Of a DNA stretch of 64,000 bases, positions 1 through 7,508 are shown one piece after another. The stretch is from assembly GCF_900312975.1 (NCBI RefSeq), contig NZ_LT990039.1:1798001-1862000 (forward strand), in the 5' to 3' direction. Source of the DNA: Massilistercora timonensis (lineage in GTDB: Bacteria; Bacillota; Clostridia; Lachnospirales; Lachnospiraceae). Under the pieces are notes generated by a model that saw nothing but the letters and a program-made list of their open reading frames with translations, was not told where the DNA came from and searched no databases. The position numbers and the translations under genes were made by a program. The number at the start of each line of letters is the position of its first letter. Within the stretch, counting starts at the first letter, position 1.

Positions 1-2
1 TT

Positions 3-1040
3 AAAATTATGCACCCCAAGGGGCTGACCTGTGAGGAGGGCTGGTATACTACCGGCGCTTCACCGGAGGCCTGCGAACAGGGGAATCGTATCCCTATCAG
101 CCCCCTTCAGATCCAGGCGGACGGGAAATGCGTGTTCCGTGGAGTGAGTTCCCACATTTACATTTATATGAAGCGGGACACCTTCCGGCTGGATTATGTG
201 GACGTCAGCGATCAGGGGGGAAGTCGGGTCCTTTATACAGAAGAAGTGACCTACCGGGATGAGGTGACCCTGGCATATATTCCGGAGAATGAAGCGGAGC
301 ATAAAAATCAGAAGTTTACGGGTTGGTATCTCAGCCCGGTGCTGACGTCCGCAGGCGAACCGCTTCAGGGGTTTCTCATGCCTTCAGACCATGTCCGTGT
401 GTATGCCGGATGGACGCCGGCAGACCGGATGGTAAGGTTCGATGTGCAGGCGGATCAAGAAGAAGTGTCCAAAGTTCCTGCGGAGCAATCCGTCCGGGCT
501 GGGGAATGTGCCCGGGAGCCGGAGACTCCTAACCGGGATGGATACATTTTCCTGGGATGGTTCGAAGAACCCTCCGGCGGGGAGAATACAAGGACTGCGT
601 GGGACTTCGGGAAGCCGGTGGAGGAAGACCTGATCTTGTATGCAGGCTGGATCCCGGTGGAGGATACAGAATACACCATACGCCATGTGGAAGATGGAAG
701 CGGCAGTTTGTTTTATGAGGGAAGAGGAACCGGAACCAGAGGAGATCAGATCATCGTACAGCCGCTGGATCCCTCAGACCCAGCCTATCCTGCAGGCGTG
801 GAACCGGAGGCGGATCAGCAGCAGATGGTCAGGCTGGTGAAAGAAGAAGGCGGGAATGTCTACACCATCCGATATAAGGAGAGAAAGGCGGCTGTCTTGC
901 CGGATAACTCGAGTAGCCCGGATGGCTCGGGAGAGGCCCCTGACACCGGCGACCGGGCGCAGGCTGTCGGGTGGTTTGTTATGGCGGCAATGGGCCTTGG
1001 CGGGGTGGTGCTGGCAGGGAAAAGCCGGTGGGGAAATTGA
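3..1040 (+). CDS. Sortase-anchored surface protein with InlB-type repeats (5' partial)
   Basis: The reading frame is open to the left edge of the window, so this is the C-terminal part of a larger cell-wall protein; the first ATG (position 9) is probably internal. About 343 residues are visible. Several segments end in GWY, AGW or GWF (near residues 106, 134, 184, 213), the pattern of the Listeria-Bacteroides (InlB B / Flg_new) repeat. The C-terminus carries a sortase signal: APDTGD near residue 312, a hydrophobic stretch (GWFVMAAMGLGGVVLAG) and a basic tail KSRWGN. It is therefore expected to be exported and covalently anchored to peptidoglycan. The stop codon overlaps the -35 box of the next gene. 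Ligand is unknown. Confidence 0.8.
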   Translation, partial: KIMHPKGLTCEEGWYTTGASPEACEQGNRIPISPLQIQADGKCVFRGVSSHIYIYMKRDTFRLDYVDVSDQGGSRVLYTEEVTYRDEVTLAYIPENEAEHKNQKFTGWYLSPVLTSAGEPLQGFLMPSDHVRVYAGWTPADRMVRFDVQADQEEVSKVPAEQSVRAGECAREPETPNRDGYIFLGWFEEPSGGENTRTAWDFGKPVEEDLILYAGWIPVEDTEYTIRHVEDGSGSLFYEGRGTGTRGDQIIVQPLDPSDPAYPAGVEPEADQQQMVRLVKEEGGNVYTIRYKERKAAVLPDNSSSPDGSGEAPDTGDRAQAVGWFVMAAMGLGGVVLAGKSRWGN

Positions 1041-1065
1041 CTTTTCTTCTCCTGGTTGCTATAAT
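1037..1065 (+). promoter_or_regulatory. Promoter of the csoR-like gene
   Basis: TTGACT (1037-1042), 17-base spacer, TATAAT (1060-1065). The -35 box overlaps the stop codon of the preceding gene. Confidence 0.85.
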
Positions 1066-1069
1066 ACAC

Positions 1070-1085
1070 ATACCCCTAATGGTAT
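1070..1085. promoter_or_regulatory. CsoR-type operator at the csoR-like gene
   Basis: ATACCCCTAATGGTAT lies just after the -10 box, over the expected transcription start. It matches 14 of 16 bases of the operator found at 11171-11186 in front of the P1B ATPase, and fits the known CsoR operator form with ATACCC and GGGTAT arms. It suggests autorepression. Confidence 0.75.
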
Positions 1086-1097
1086 GGAGGATGGATT

Positions 1098-1373
1098 ATG
1101 AAACAATGTATGGACGCTCCGAACCTGCACCGCAGGCTTGCGAAGATCATCGGACAGGTGCAGGCCATTGACCGGATGATCGATGAAGATGTTCCCTGCG
1201 AGGATGTTCTCTCTCAGATCAATGCTGCGAAATCCGCGCTCAATAAGGCAGGACAGGTTGTTCTGGAAGGACACATCAAGCATTGTGTGCGCGATGGGAT
1301 TGAACACGGCAACGCAGACGAGACCATTGAGAAATTTACCAAAGCGGTGGAACGCTTTGCCAATATGCAGTAA
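1098..1373 (+). CDS. csoR: Metal-sensing repressor, CsoR/RcnR family
   Basis: A 91-residue all-alpha regulator of the DUF156 (CsoR/RcnR/FrmR) family. The Cys-His-Cys set of copper-sensing CsoR proteins is present at C34, H59 and C63 (IKHCV), which favours Cu(I) over Ni/Co or formaldehyde sensing. Family members are tetramers that leave DNA when metal binds. The start is set by GGAGG at 1086-1090. A consensus promoter and CsoR-like operator precede it, and the same operator is found twice at the P1B ATPase near 11.2 kb, its likely target about 10 kb away. A strong hairpin terminator follows, so it is monocistronic. Confidence 0.85.
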   Translation: MKQCMDAPNLHRRLAKIIGQVQAIDRMIDEDVPCEDVLSQINAAKSALNKAGQVVLEGHIKHCVRDGIEHGNADETIEKFTKAVERFANMQ

Positions 1374-1393
1374 AAACACGGTTATGAAAACCA

Positions 1394-1439
1394 AAGTGCC
1401 ACAACCCTTGTTGAAGGATTGTGGCACTTAGTGTTTTTT
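1394..1439. terminator. Terminator between csoR and flavodoxin (probably bidirectional)
   Basis: 11-bp perfect stem (AAGTGCCACAA with TTGTGGCACTT, 1394-1404 and 1419-1429) followed by a T run at 1434-1439. The two flanking genes converge on it. Confidence 0.85.
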
Positions 1440-1860
1440 AGGCCAGCGCCGCACCCAGTGCACGGCACGCCGAAAGAGCCTCATCATCCGGAGCCTCATT
1501 GCAGATCACACTGCCGCTGGCAAGACTGGCTCCGTCCTGAATGCAGCGTTCCTCCCAGTTGCGCATCCATTCTCCGTCGCCCCAGCCAAAGGAACCAAAC
1601 AAGGCGATGGTTTTCCCCTGCAGGTTTCCCTCGCAGGCGGTGAACATGGGTTCAAACTCGCTTTCCTCCAGTTGTTCCGCTCCCATAGAAGGGCAGCCAA
1701 AGGCGATGGCGTCGTAGCTGCCCACCTGATCTGCAGAAAAATCGGCGGCAGTGATAAGGGTCACATCCGCATCCTTTTCCCTTGCGCCTTCTGCTACGGC
1801 AGCGGCCATAGCTTCCGTGTTGCCGGTACCACTCCAATATACAACTGCAATTTTACTCAT
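1438..1860 (-). CDS. fld: Flavodoxin
   Basis: A 140-residue short-chain flavodoxin, a small cytoplasmic FMN electron carrier that replaces ferredoxin when iron is scarce. The FMN phosphate loop SGTGNTEAMA is at residues 10-19; the aromatic-rich loops expected around the isoalloxazine ring are present (FGCPSMG near 53, FGSFGWGDGEWM near 88). It is the second gene after the DUF3793 gene, 37 bases downstream, with no promoter seen between. The operon promoter carries a perfect GTTAGTCATGACTAAC palindrome, so iron-dependent repression is the natural reading. Confidence 0.9.
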   Translation of the reverse strand: MSKIAVVYWSGTGNTEAMAAAVAEGAREKDADVTLITAADFSADQVGSYDAIAFGCPSMGAEQLEESEFEPMFTACEGNLQGKTIALFGSFGWGDGEWMRNWEERCIQDGASLASGSVICNEAPDDEALSACRALGAALA

Positions 1861-1897
1861 AAGATAAACTTCCTTTCTGTTTTTTATCGTGGAAACA

Positions 1898-2449
1898 TCA
1901 GCCAGCTACTGTAAGCTGCTCGATGGATTTCCTCTGTTTCCATTGTTGAAAATAAATTTTGCTGCATAGATCATATTTTTTAAAAGTGCTCTTTGATTCC
2001 TGTTCATTTCCATACACCTTCCAGCAGCCCTGACACTTATGGTTGCAGGCATTGTTGTCGATAAATCCCAGAACGTCATTTGGTGGATAACTTAAAAACA
2101 GGCCGATCTCGTGGGGGAATTCTTCCGCAGACTGAAGACGGTGGATCAAGTGTATCACACAGGCATTGAGATTTTCCGGTGTGTAACCGTAGCGTAGCAG
2201 AAGTTCCCTGGCCTGATGATCTGTAAGATCATTCTCTAACGCATGGGGGCGGTAGACATAGATCAGGGCGCGGTCCTGGCCCACCTTGAGCGGCAGAATA
2301 CGTATTCCCCTGGGCACCAGTTTTTTGTTTAAGCTGGATATGGATTTTGTCAGTTCCTTCCTGCAGGTGCAGACACAGGAAAACAGGTTTCCGGTCTTGA
2401 TCCCTGCCAGGGTAGGAGCGCAGTGACGAATGAGCAAATCTTCGGACAT
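1898..2449 (-). CDS. DUF3793 family protein
   Basis: A 183-residue cytoplasmic protein of the DUF3793 family, recognised by the block around PHEIGLFLSYPPNDVLGFI (residues 112-130) and the following WKVYGNE. The family has no established biochemical role but is often next to flavodoxin genes in Clostridia, as here. Between those blocks is a cysteine cluster, C-x3-C-x2-C (NACNHKCQGCW, about 133-143), plus a CVCTC cluster near residue 25, which could bind metal or an Fe-S cluster. That is an inference. The start follows GGGGAGAGG. It is the first gene of the iron-box operon. Confidence 0.75.
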   Translation of the reverse strand: MSEDLLIRHCAPTLAGIKTGNLFSCVCTCRKELTKSISSLNKKLVPRGIRILPLKVGQDRALIYVYRPHALENDLTDHQARELLLRYGYTPENLNACVIHLIHRLQSAEEFPHEIGLFLSYPPNDVLGFIDNNACNHKCQGCWKVYGNEQESKSTFKKYDLCSKIYFQQWKQRKSIEQLTVAG

Positions 2450-2500
2450 GAGCCTCTCCCCTTTGTGAAATGTGAAATGGCAGCATTTTCTTCATAACAG

Positions 2501-2516
2501 GTTAGTCATGACTAAC
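2501..2516. promoter_or_regulatory. Iron-type operator 1 (GTTAG-N6-CTAAC)
   Basis: GTTAGTCATGACTAAC is a perfect 16-bp palindrome placed directly after the -10 box of the DUF3793-flavodoxin promoter. Three related sites lie at 6215, 6987 and 9692. The binding protein is not known from the sequence; a DtxR- or Fur-family iron regulator is the best guess. Confidence 0.75.
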
Positions 2517-2524
2517 TAATGCTG

Positions 2525-2553
2525 ATTATAATGTCTTATAGAGGAATTGTCAA
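2525..2553 (-). promoter_or_regulatory. Promoter of DUF3793-flavodoxin operon
   Basis: On the minus strand: TTGACA (2553-2548), 17-base spacer, TATAAT (2530-2525). Both boxes are full consensus, so expression should be strong unless repressed at the adjacent palindrome. Confidence 0.88.
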
Positions 2554-2625
2554 GTCGTTTTTCTTTGAAATAAGGCGGCCAGAGCGAATATTCATAGACT
2601 CCGGCCGCATAGGAGTAGAGATATG

Positions 2626-4371
2626 TTATTTCAGTCTCCACCCGGCGCTCTGTCTCTGCAGCTCCACCATATGGCGGAAGAGGCCGCTTTGTTTCATCAG
2701 TTCCGAAGGGGTTCCCTGCTCTGTCACCCTGCCCTCAGAGAGAACAACGATCTTGTCTGCCGCTTCCACGGTGCGCATCCGGTGGGCGATGACCAGAACC
2801 GTCTTGCCGGCGAGGAGGCGGGAGAGGGCTTCCTGAACAGCGCTCTCGTTTTCCACGTCCAGGCTGGCAGTTGCCTCATCCAGAAGGATGACCGGCGCAT
2901 CCTTCAAAAGGGCGCGGGCGATGGAGATCCGCTGCCGCTCGCCGCCGGAGAGGGTGGAGCCGTTCTCGCCGATCATGGTCTGGTAGCCCTGGGGCAGTTC
3001 CCGGATAAATTCATCGCACCGGGCGGCTCTGGCGGCTGCGATCACTTCCTCGTCCGAAGCGTTCCGGCGTCCAAGACGGATATTTTCCATCACTGTATCC
3101 CGGAACAGCACCACATCCTGGAATACCATGGAGTAGGAGCGAAGAAGTGTTTCCGGGTCCACCGTGGATACGTCTGTTCCGCCTAAGAGAACCTTCCCGC
3201 CGGTAACGTCCCAGAACCGGGCAGTCAATTTGCAGGCAGTGGATTTCCCACCGCCGGAGGGGCCGATCAGGGCGGTCACTTCGCCCTGCTTTGCAGTGAA
3301 GCTTACATCCTCAAGTACACCGTCCCCCTCCCGGTAGGCGAAGGAGACATGGTCAAAGGTGATGTCATAGTTCTTCGGTGTAAATTCAACTGTCCCCTCC
3401 TGCACCGGCTGTTCCAGAATGGAGCGCATCCGCTCGATCTGCAGTTTGGCGTTGAAGGTGGCGGCGATATTCTGGAGCACAAGCCCCAGCGGGTCGTACA
3501 GCTTGGCGGCGGCAAAGAGGAACCCGAGGAAATAGAGGAAAGAAAGTTTTCCGGCCGCAAGAAGAGCTCCGCCGGTCAGGATGGTGGTTGCCAGACCCAG
3601 CCGGAGAAACGCCTGAGCGGAGCATACGAACACGCCGGTTGCCAGCTCTGAGCGGATGGAGCCTTTCTCCATGGCTGCAAGTTTCTTTTCCAGTTTTTCC
3701 ATGTACGCGTCCTGCCGGCTGCATGCCTTGATATCCCGGATGGTTTCCAGTCCTTCCTGGATACAGTCGGCGACCGCCCGTTTATTTAAAATATTCTTTG
3801 TGCCGAAGGAATCCTGGATCTTCCTGCTCCCTGCCGTCAGAAGGACCGCAGCAGGCACGACCCACAATATAGCCAGCGCCATCCGCCAGTCGCAAACGAA
3901 CATGGCGACGCCGATCACCAGCGTGGAGAAGACGGACGCAAACAGCTGCGGCACATAGTGGGAGAACATCTGGTCCAGACTGGAGCAGTCTGCGATCATG
4001 GTGGAGGTCAGGTCGCTTAAGTCCCGGTTTCCGAAAAAGCTTAAGGGAAGCCGCCTCAGGGTTTCCGCCAGGCTCACCCGCCGGCTGGCGCTCTCTTTAT
4101 AAGTGGCCAGATACAGGGAAGCATACTGGAACCAGTGGAGGACAAACAAAAGGACCAGGACCGCCAGGGCGGAGCCTGTGTAGATCCAGAAGCCCTCCAT
4201 GGGACTGCCGCCGGTTTCCATGGCATCCAAAAGGTGCTGTGCCGTAAACAGGACGGCCCCCACCGGAAGCATCAGGCTTAAGTTGCACACAAAACACCAG
4301 ATAACGGCTTTTACAAGATCTTTTGCTCCTTTCTCACTGAGCGCGAATACGTGCTGTAATTTCTTTGTCAT
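2626..4371 (-). CDS. ABC transporter, fused permease-ATPase (YbtQ/IrtB-like)
   Basis: About 581 residues from the ATG at 4371, which overlaps the stop of the upstream partner gene as ATGA; a longer frame upstream is ignored. An N-terminal six-helix exporter-type membrane domain (about 20-300) is followed by an ATPase domain: Walker A GPSGGGKST, signature TLSGGERQR, Walker B VILLDEATASLD. The partner gene shows features of the YbtPQ/IrtAB group, heterodimeric exporter-fold proteins that in known cases import ferric siderophores. An iron-type operator precedes the pair. Substrate is unproven; a drug exporter remains possible because a TetR gene is adjacent. Confidence 0.75.
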   Translation of the reverse strand: MTKKLQHVFALSEKGAKDLVKAVIWCFVCNLSLMLPVGAVLFTAQHLLDAMETGGSPMEGFWIYTGSALAVLVLLFVLHWFQYASLYLATYKESASRRVSLAETLRRLPLSFFGNRDLSDLTSTMIADCSSLDQMFSHYVPQLFASVFSTLVIGVAMFVCDWRMALAILWVVPAAVLLTAGSRKIQDSFGTKNILNKRAVADCIQEGLETIRDIKACSRQDAYMEKLEKKLAAMEKGSIRSELATGVFVCSAQAFLRLGLATTILTGGALLAAGKLSFLYFLGFLFAAAKLYDPLGLVLQNIAATFNAKLQIERMRSILEQPVQEGTVEFTPKNYDITFDHVSFAYREGDGVLEDVSFTAKQGEVTALIGPSGGGKSTACKLTARFWDVTGGKVLLGGTDVSTVDPETLLRSYSMVFQDVVLFRDTVMENIRLGRRNASDEEVIAAARAARCDEFIRELPQGYQTMIGENGSTLSGGERQRISIARALLKDAPVILLDEATASLDVENESAVQEALSRLLAGKTVLVIAHRMRTVEAADKIVVLSEGRVTEQGTPSELMKQSGLFRHMVELQRQSAGWRLK

Positions 4372-6176
4372 ACGGTCTTTTCCCCCTTTCCGCTTTTCGG
4401 ATCTGTCCGGCCGACTTTCCACCGGGCGCTGCGCTGATAGTCTTCCCACATGGCGGCATACACGCCGTGCTGTGCAAGCAGGCTTTCATGGCTGCCCTGT
4501 TCTGCGATCTTCCCGCCGCTTAAGACGATGATGTGGTCGGCATCCTGCACGGTGGACAGCCGGTGGGCGATCATCAATACGGTTTTATTCCGGATCAGCG
4601 CTTCAAACGCCTTCTGGATCTGGTGCTCATTTTCCGGGTCGGCAAAAGCGGTTGCCTCGTCCAGCACCACGATGGGCGCGTCTTTTAAAATGGCGCGGGC
4701 AAGAGCGATCCGCTGCTGCTCGCCGCCGGAGAGGTACACGCCTCTGGCGCCCACCACAGTATCCAGACCCTGGGGAAGTTTTTCCAGAATATCATCGCAC
4801 TGGGCAGCGTGTGCGGCAGACAGGACTTCCTCTCTGGAAGCGTCCGGCCGGGCTGCCCGGATATTTTCCAGAAGGCTCTCCTTAAACAGCCGGGTATCCT
4901 GAAACACAAAGGCGGTCTGTTTCATCAGGTCTTCCGTATCCATTTCTTTGACATTGACGCCCCCGATGGAGACGGCGCCGCTGTCTGCATCCCAGAAGCG
5001 GGGGATCAGGCTTGCTGCTGTCGTCTTGCCTCCCCCGGAGGGGCCTACCAGCGCCGTCACCTGACCGGGCCGGACAGCAAACGATACATCGGAAAGAGCC
5101 GGGCGGTCCGTGCCGGGGTAGGTAAAGGTCACATGGTCAAAGGATACAGCGGCGTCTGCCGGCTGTTTCTCTATGCCTGTGTTTTCCATCGGTTCCTGGC
5201 TCAGGATCTCATCCAGGCGTCCTACGGCTTCATCCGCCTCCATGACCGCCTCGCTCATGTACATGATGCGGTTGATCATCTGGCCGCAGGCAGGAGCGAA
5301 CAGGGCATAGAAGATAAAGTTGACAAGCACCGCGCGCACGTCCCCGCCGGAGGCCAGCAGCAGAGCCGCCGGGATCAGCAGGGCGAAAGCTCCGTTGATA
5401 AACGTCAGAAAACAGGTCTGCCCCACACGGCAGCTCATGGCGTACTGGCTGGCAAGGTCGCTGTAGTCCCTGATGGCTGCATAGAAAGCTTTGAAAGAGT
5501 ACACGGTCTGCTGGAACATTTTTACCACGGGGATGCCCCGGACATATTCCACCGCCTCGCCGCTCATGCGCTCGATCTCCTTTTGATAGCGGTGGAAAAA
5601 GCCGGCGTTCTTTCCGCCCATCATCAGGCACATGGACAGCAGCGCCAGCACCATGGTGAGCAGGCACAGAAGCCCCATTTTCCAGTCAAAGAGGAACAGC
5701 ATCAGAACGGCGGCAATGGGAGTGACGATCGTTCCCGCCAGGTCAGGAAGCTTGTGGGCAAGCAGATCTTCTGTAAGACCGGCATTGTCATCGATCAGTT
5801 TCCTGAGCCGTCCGGACTGACTGCCTGTGAAGAATCCAAGCGGCAGCTTCAGAACGTGCGCCATGGCAGCGCGCCGGATATTCCGGGCCGTGCGGAAGGC
5901 TGCGATATGAGTGGACATGAGCGCCGCAAAATACAGAACGATACTTATGACAGCGGTCCATACCGCCGTCCAGCCCCAGCGGGCAGACCCGGACACTCCG
6001 GTGAGCGCGGGCCAGGTTTCCAGGACGTCCCTTGCCGCAAGCCATACGCACACATAGGGGATCAGCCCCAGTACCGCGGACAGGGCGGAGAGGATACAGC
6101 CCAGCAGGGTGAGATTTCTGTGCCCGCCCGCATAACCCAGGATGCGGGCAAGGCTGCTTTGCTTTTTCTGCTTCAA
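4368..6176 (-). CDS. ABC transporter, fused permease-ATPase (YbtP/IrtA-like)
   Basis: 602 residues. The start is a TTG at 6176, well placed behind AGGGAGGT; no in-frame ATG or GTG is available nearby. Six-helix membrane domain (about 20-310) and ATPase domain with Walker A GPSGGGKTT, signature YLSGGEQQR and Walker B VVLDEATAFADPENE. The AFADPENE wording after the catalytic Glu is typical of YbtP/YbtQ/IrtA-type proteins. Both subunits keep the catalytic glutamate. It overlaps the next gene by 4 bases, so the two proteins are probably made in equal amounts as a heterodimer in the inner membrane. Iron-type operator 2 lies 39-54 bases upstream. Confidence 0.78.
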   Translation of the reverse strand: MKQKKQSSLARILGYAGGHRNLTLLGCILSALSAVLGLIPYVCVWLAARDVLETWPALTGVSGSARWGWTAVWTAVISIVLYFAALMSTHIAAFRTARNIRRAAMAHVLKLPLGFFTGSQSGRLRKLIDDNAGLTEDLLAHKLPDLAGTIVTPIAAVLMLFLFDWKMGLLCLLTMVLALLSMCLMMGGKNAGFFHRYQKEIERMSGEAVEYVRGIPVVKMFQQTVYSFKAFYAAIRDYSDLASQYAMSCRVGQTCFLTFINGAFALLIPAALLLASGGDVRAVLVNFIFYALFAPACGQMINRIMYMSEAVMEADEAVGRLDEILSQEPMENTGIEKQPADAAVSFDHVTFTYPGTDRPALSDVSFAVRPGQVTALVGPSGGGKTTAASLIPRFWDADSGAVSIGGVNVKEMDTEDLMKQTAFVFQDTRLFKESLLENIRAARPDASREEVLSAAHAAQCDDILEKLPQGLDTVVGARGVYLSGGEQQRIALARAILKDAPIVVLDEATAFADPENEHQIQKAFEALIRNKTVLMIAHRLSTVQDADHIIVLSGGKIAEQGSHESLLAQHGVYAAMWEDYQRSARWKVGRTDPKSGKGEKTV

Positions 6177-6214
6177 ATGATTACCTCCCTTTTGTTTAAA
6201 ATATGTATCATGAA

Positions 6215-6230
6215 GTTAGAAATGACTAAC
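6215..6230. promoter_or_regulatory. Iron-type operator 2
   Basis: GTTAGAAATGACTAAC, same arms and spacing as operator 1, located between the tetR terminator and the TTG start of the ABC pair. A clear -10/-35 pair was not found here, so the exact promoter is open. Confidence 0.65.
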
Positions 6231-6238
6231 CATCATGC

Positions 6239-6262
6239 AAAAAAGATGGGGGCTACGGCCCC
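6239..6262 (-). terminator. Terminator of the tetR gene
   Basis: On the minus strand GGGGC-CGTA-GCCCC followed by a run of six T. The stop codon of tetR sits inside the hairpin. It probably separates tetR transcription from the ABC pair. Confidence 0.7.
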
Positions 6263-6870
6263 ATCAGTTTCAGCCATCCGGCTGTATAAAAGTCCCTGAG
6301 CTGATCTACATAGCGCAGGGCCCTGCCTTCCGGCATATCGTGGATCACGATCTCAAAGATCCCGTTAAACATGCCGCTGGCAATGATATGGCACATCTGT
6401 TCATCCAGTTCGGGGATCTCCCGCCCGAGGCGGCGGAGGACATCCATATATTTCAGTGTATATTCCACTTCCACCTCAACCATGTTATGGACAAAATGTT
6501 CATAGCTGGTGCCTTCTGACCGGCAAAGCAGCAGCTTTACCGGTTCCCGGTGCCGGCAGATATAATCCACCATCCAGTGGACGCAGTCCGAGGATTCTAC
6601 GCCCATGTGATCCGGCTGCTGTTCTTCGGGCAGTTCCGCGAAGGAAGTCTGGGCCTCCATAAACCTTCCCATAAGGGCGGCGGCATGGGGTTCCACGATG
6701 GAGGCGAACAGGGCTTCCTTGCTGGAAAAGTAGCCGTAGAAGGCCCCGGTGGTCACTCCTGCGTTTTTCACGATCTGGCGCAGGGAAGCGCCCAGGAATC
6801 CTTTTTCTGAAAATTCGTCCAATGCGGCCTGCTGGATACGTTCTAATGTAGATAATGTGTTTTCATCCAT
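6253..6870 (-). CDS. TetR/AcrR family regulator
   Basis: 205 residues from the ATG at 6870, chosen because GGAG precedes it; an ATG 12 bases upstream lacks a ribosome site. The N-terminal helix-turn-helix is clear (AALDEFSEKGF, then IVKNAGVTTGAFYGYFSSKEALF, residues about 15-55). The C-terminal ligand domain is unspecific. A 17-bp palindrome ATATAACA-A-TGTTATAT overlaps its own promoter, which implies autorepression. It lies directly upstream of the ABC transporter pair on the same strand and may respond to the transported compound. Confidence 0.85.
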   Translation of the reverse strand: MDENTLSTLERIQQAALDEFSEKGFLGASLRQIVKNAGVTTGAFYGYFSSKEALFASIVEPHAAALMGRFMEAQTSFAELPEEQQPDHMGVESSDCVHWMVDYICRHREPVKLLLCRSEGTSYEHFVHNMVEVEVEYTLKYMDVLRRLGREIPELDEQMCHIIASGMFNGIFEIVIHDMPEGRALRYVDQLRDFYTAGWLKLMGP

Positions 6871-6880
6871 GGCAATCTCC

Positions 6881-6910
6881 ATATAACAGTGATATATAAC
6901 AATGTTATAT
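6881..6910. promoter_or_regulatory. Operator of the TetR regulator
   Basis: ATATAACA-A-TGTTATAT palindrome at 6894-6910 plus an extra half site ATATAACA at 6881-6888. It overlaps the -10 region of the tetR promoter. Confidence 0.65.
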
Positions 6911-6935
6911 TATGAAAGTAATTCGCTGCTGTCAA
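6907..6935 (-). promoter_or_regulatory. Promoter of the tetR gene
   Basis: Minus strand TTGACA (6935-6930), 17-base spacer, TAATAT (6912-6907). Confidence 0.6.
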
Positions 6936-6986
6936 GTGGATTTCGGGGATTATATGGGATAATGAGAAGTTTTATCGACAAGGTCG

Positions 6987-7002
6987 GTTAGCTTTGACTA
7001 CC
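6987..7002. promoter_or_regulatory. Iron-type operator 3
   Basis: GTTAGCTTTGACTACC, one arm degenerate. It overlaps a TTGACT -35 candidate (6994-6999) with TATGCT 18 bases downstream (7018-7023), in front of the ferrosome-like genes. Confidence 0.6.
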
Positions 7003-7073
7003 CTGGGAGAGTGTTGCTATGCTGATATAGTATTCTTATTGTAATCTAGTAAAACAGAAGGAAGTGATGGCGC

Positions 7074-7154
7074 ATGAAACAGCACAGATTCTGGGCATGG
7101 GCTGCCGTGTTCTGTTTCATAATGGTATTTTATACCGGATACAGACACAAGTGA
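7074..7154 (+). CDS. Small membrane protein of 26 residues
   Basis: A short frame, MKQHRFWAWAAVFCFIMVFY then TGYRHK, preceded by AAGGAAG about 10 bases upstream. It has basic ends and a single hydrophobic helix, so a one-pass membrane peptide is expected. It lies between the iron-type operator 3 and the FezA-like gene, 48 bases before it, on the same strand. I do not recognise a named family. Translation is not proven, but the charge pattern and ribosome site argue for a real gene. Confidence 0.55.
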   Translation: MKQHRFWAWAAVFCFIMVFYTGYRHK

Positions 7155-7202
7155 TCAGCCGGCGGCAGAGCAGTAAAAAGTATTATCAGGAGGTAGAAGT
7201 AT

Positions 7203-7502
7203 ATGTTCAGTGAGTCATTGATGAAAAAGATCGGAATATTTGCAGGAGGAGTCCTCTTCGGGACAGCCGGGGTAAAGCTTTTATCCAGCAAAGACGCGAA
7301 GAAGGTTTACACAGAGTGTACGGCAGCGGCGCTGCGCGCAAAGGACTGCGTGATGAAAACGGTTACGAACGTACAGGAAAATGCGGAGGATATCCTTGCG
7401 GAAGCCCAGCAGATCAATGAAGAGAGGGCGGCGCAGGAAGCGGCGGCTGTGCAGGAGACAGAGGAAGACGGTGCGGATCCTTCCGAAGAAGGAACGATGT
7501 AA
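7203..7502 (+). CDS. FezA-like membrane-anchored small protein
   Basis: 99 residues. An N-terminal hydrophobic helix (IGIFAGGVLFGTAGVKLL, about 10-27) is followed by a charged, alanine- and glutamate-rich tail that may form a coiled coil (about 35-85). Its stop lies 6 bases before the P1B ATPase gene, so the two are co-transcribed. In Clostridioides difficile and other anaerobes, a small membrane protein (FezA) encoded next to a P1B6 ATPase (FezB) is needed to build iron-storing ferrosomes. Gene order, size and topology agree, but sequence homology to FezA was not tested. The alternative is an uncharacterised ATPase partner. Confidence 0.55.
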   Translation: MFSESLMKKIGIFAGGVLFGTAGVKLLSSKDAKKVYTECTAAALRAKDCVMKTVTNVQENAEDILAEAQQINEERAAQEAAAVQETEEDGADPSEEGTM

Positions 7503-7508
7503 CCGCCC

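Noticed and set aside
4809-6299. 496-residue open frame on the plus strand
   Set aside because: It is antisense to the ABC transporter gene with intact motifs; composition is typical of a shadow frame in GC-rich DNA.
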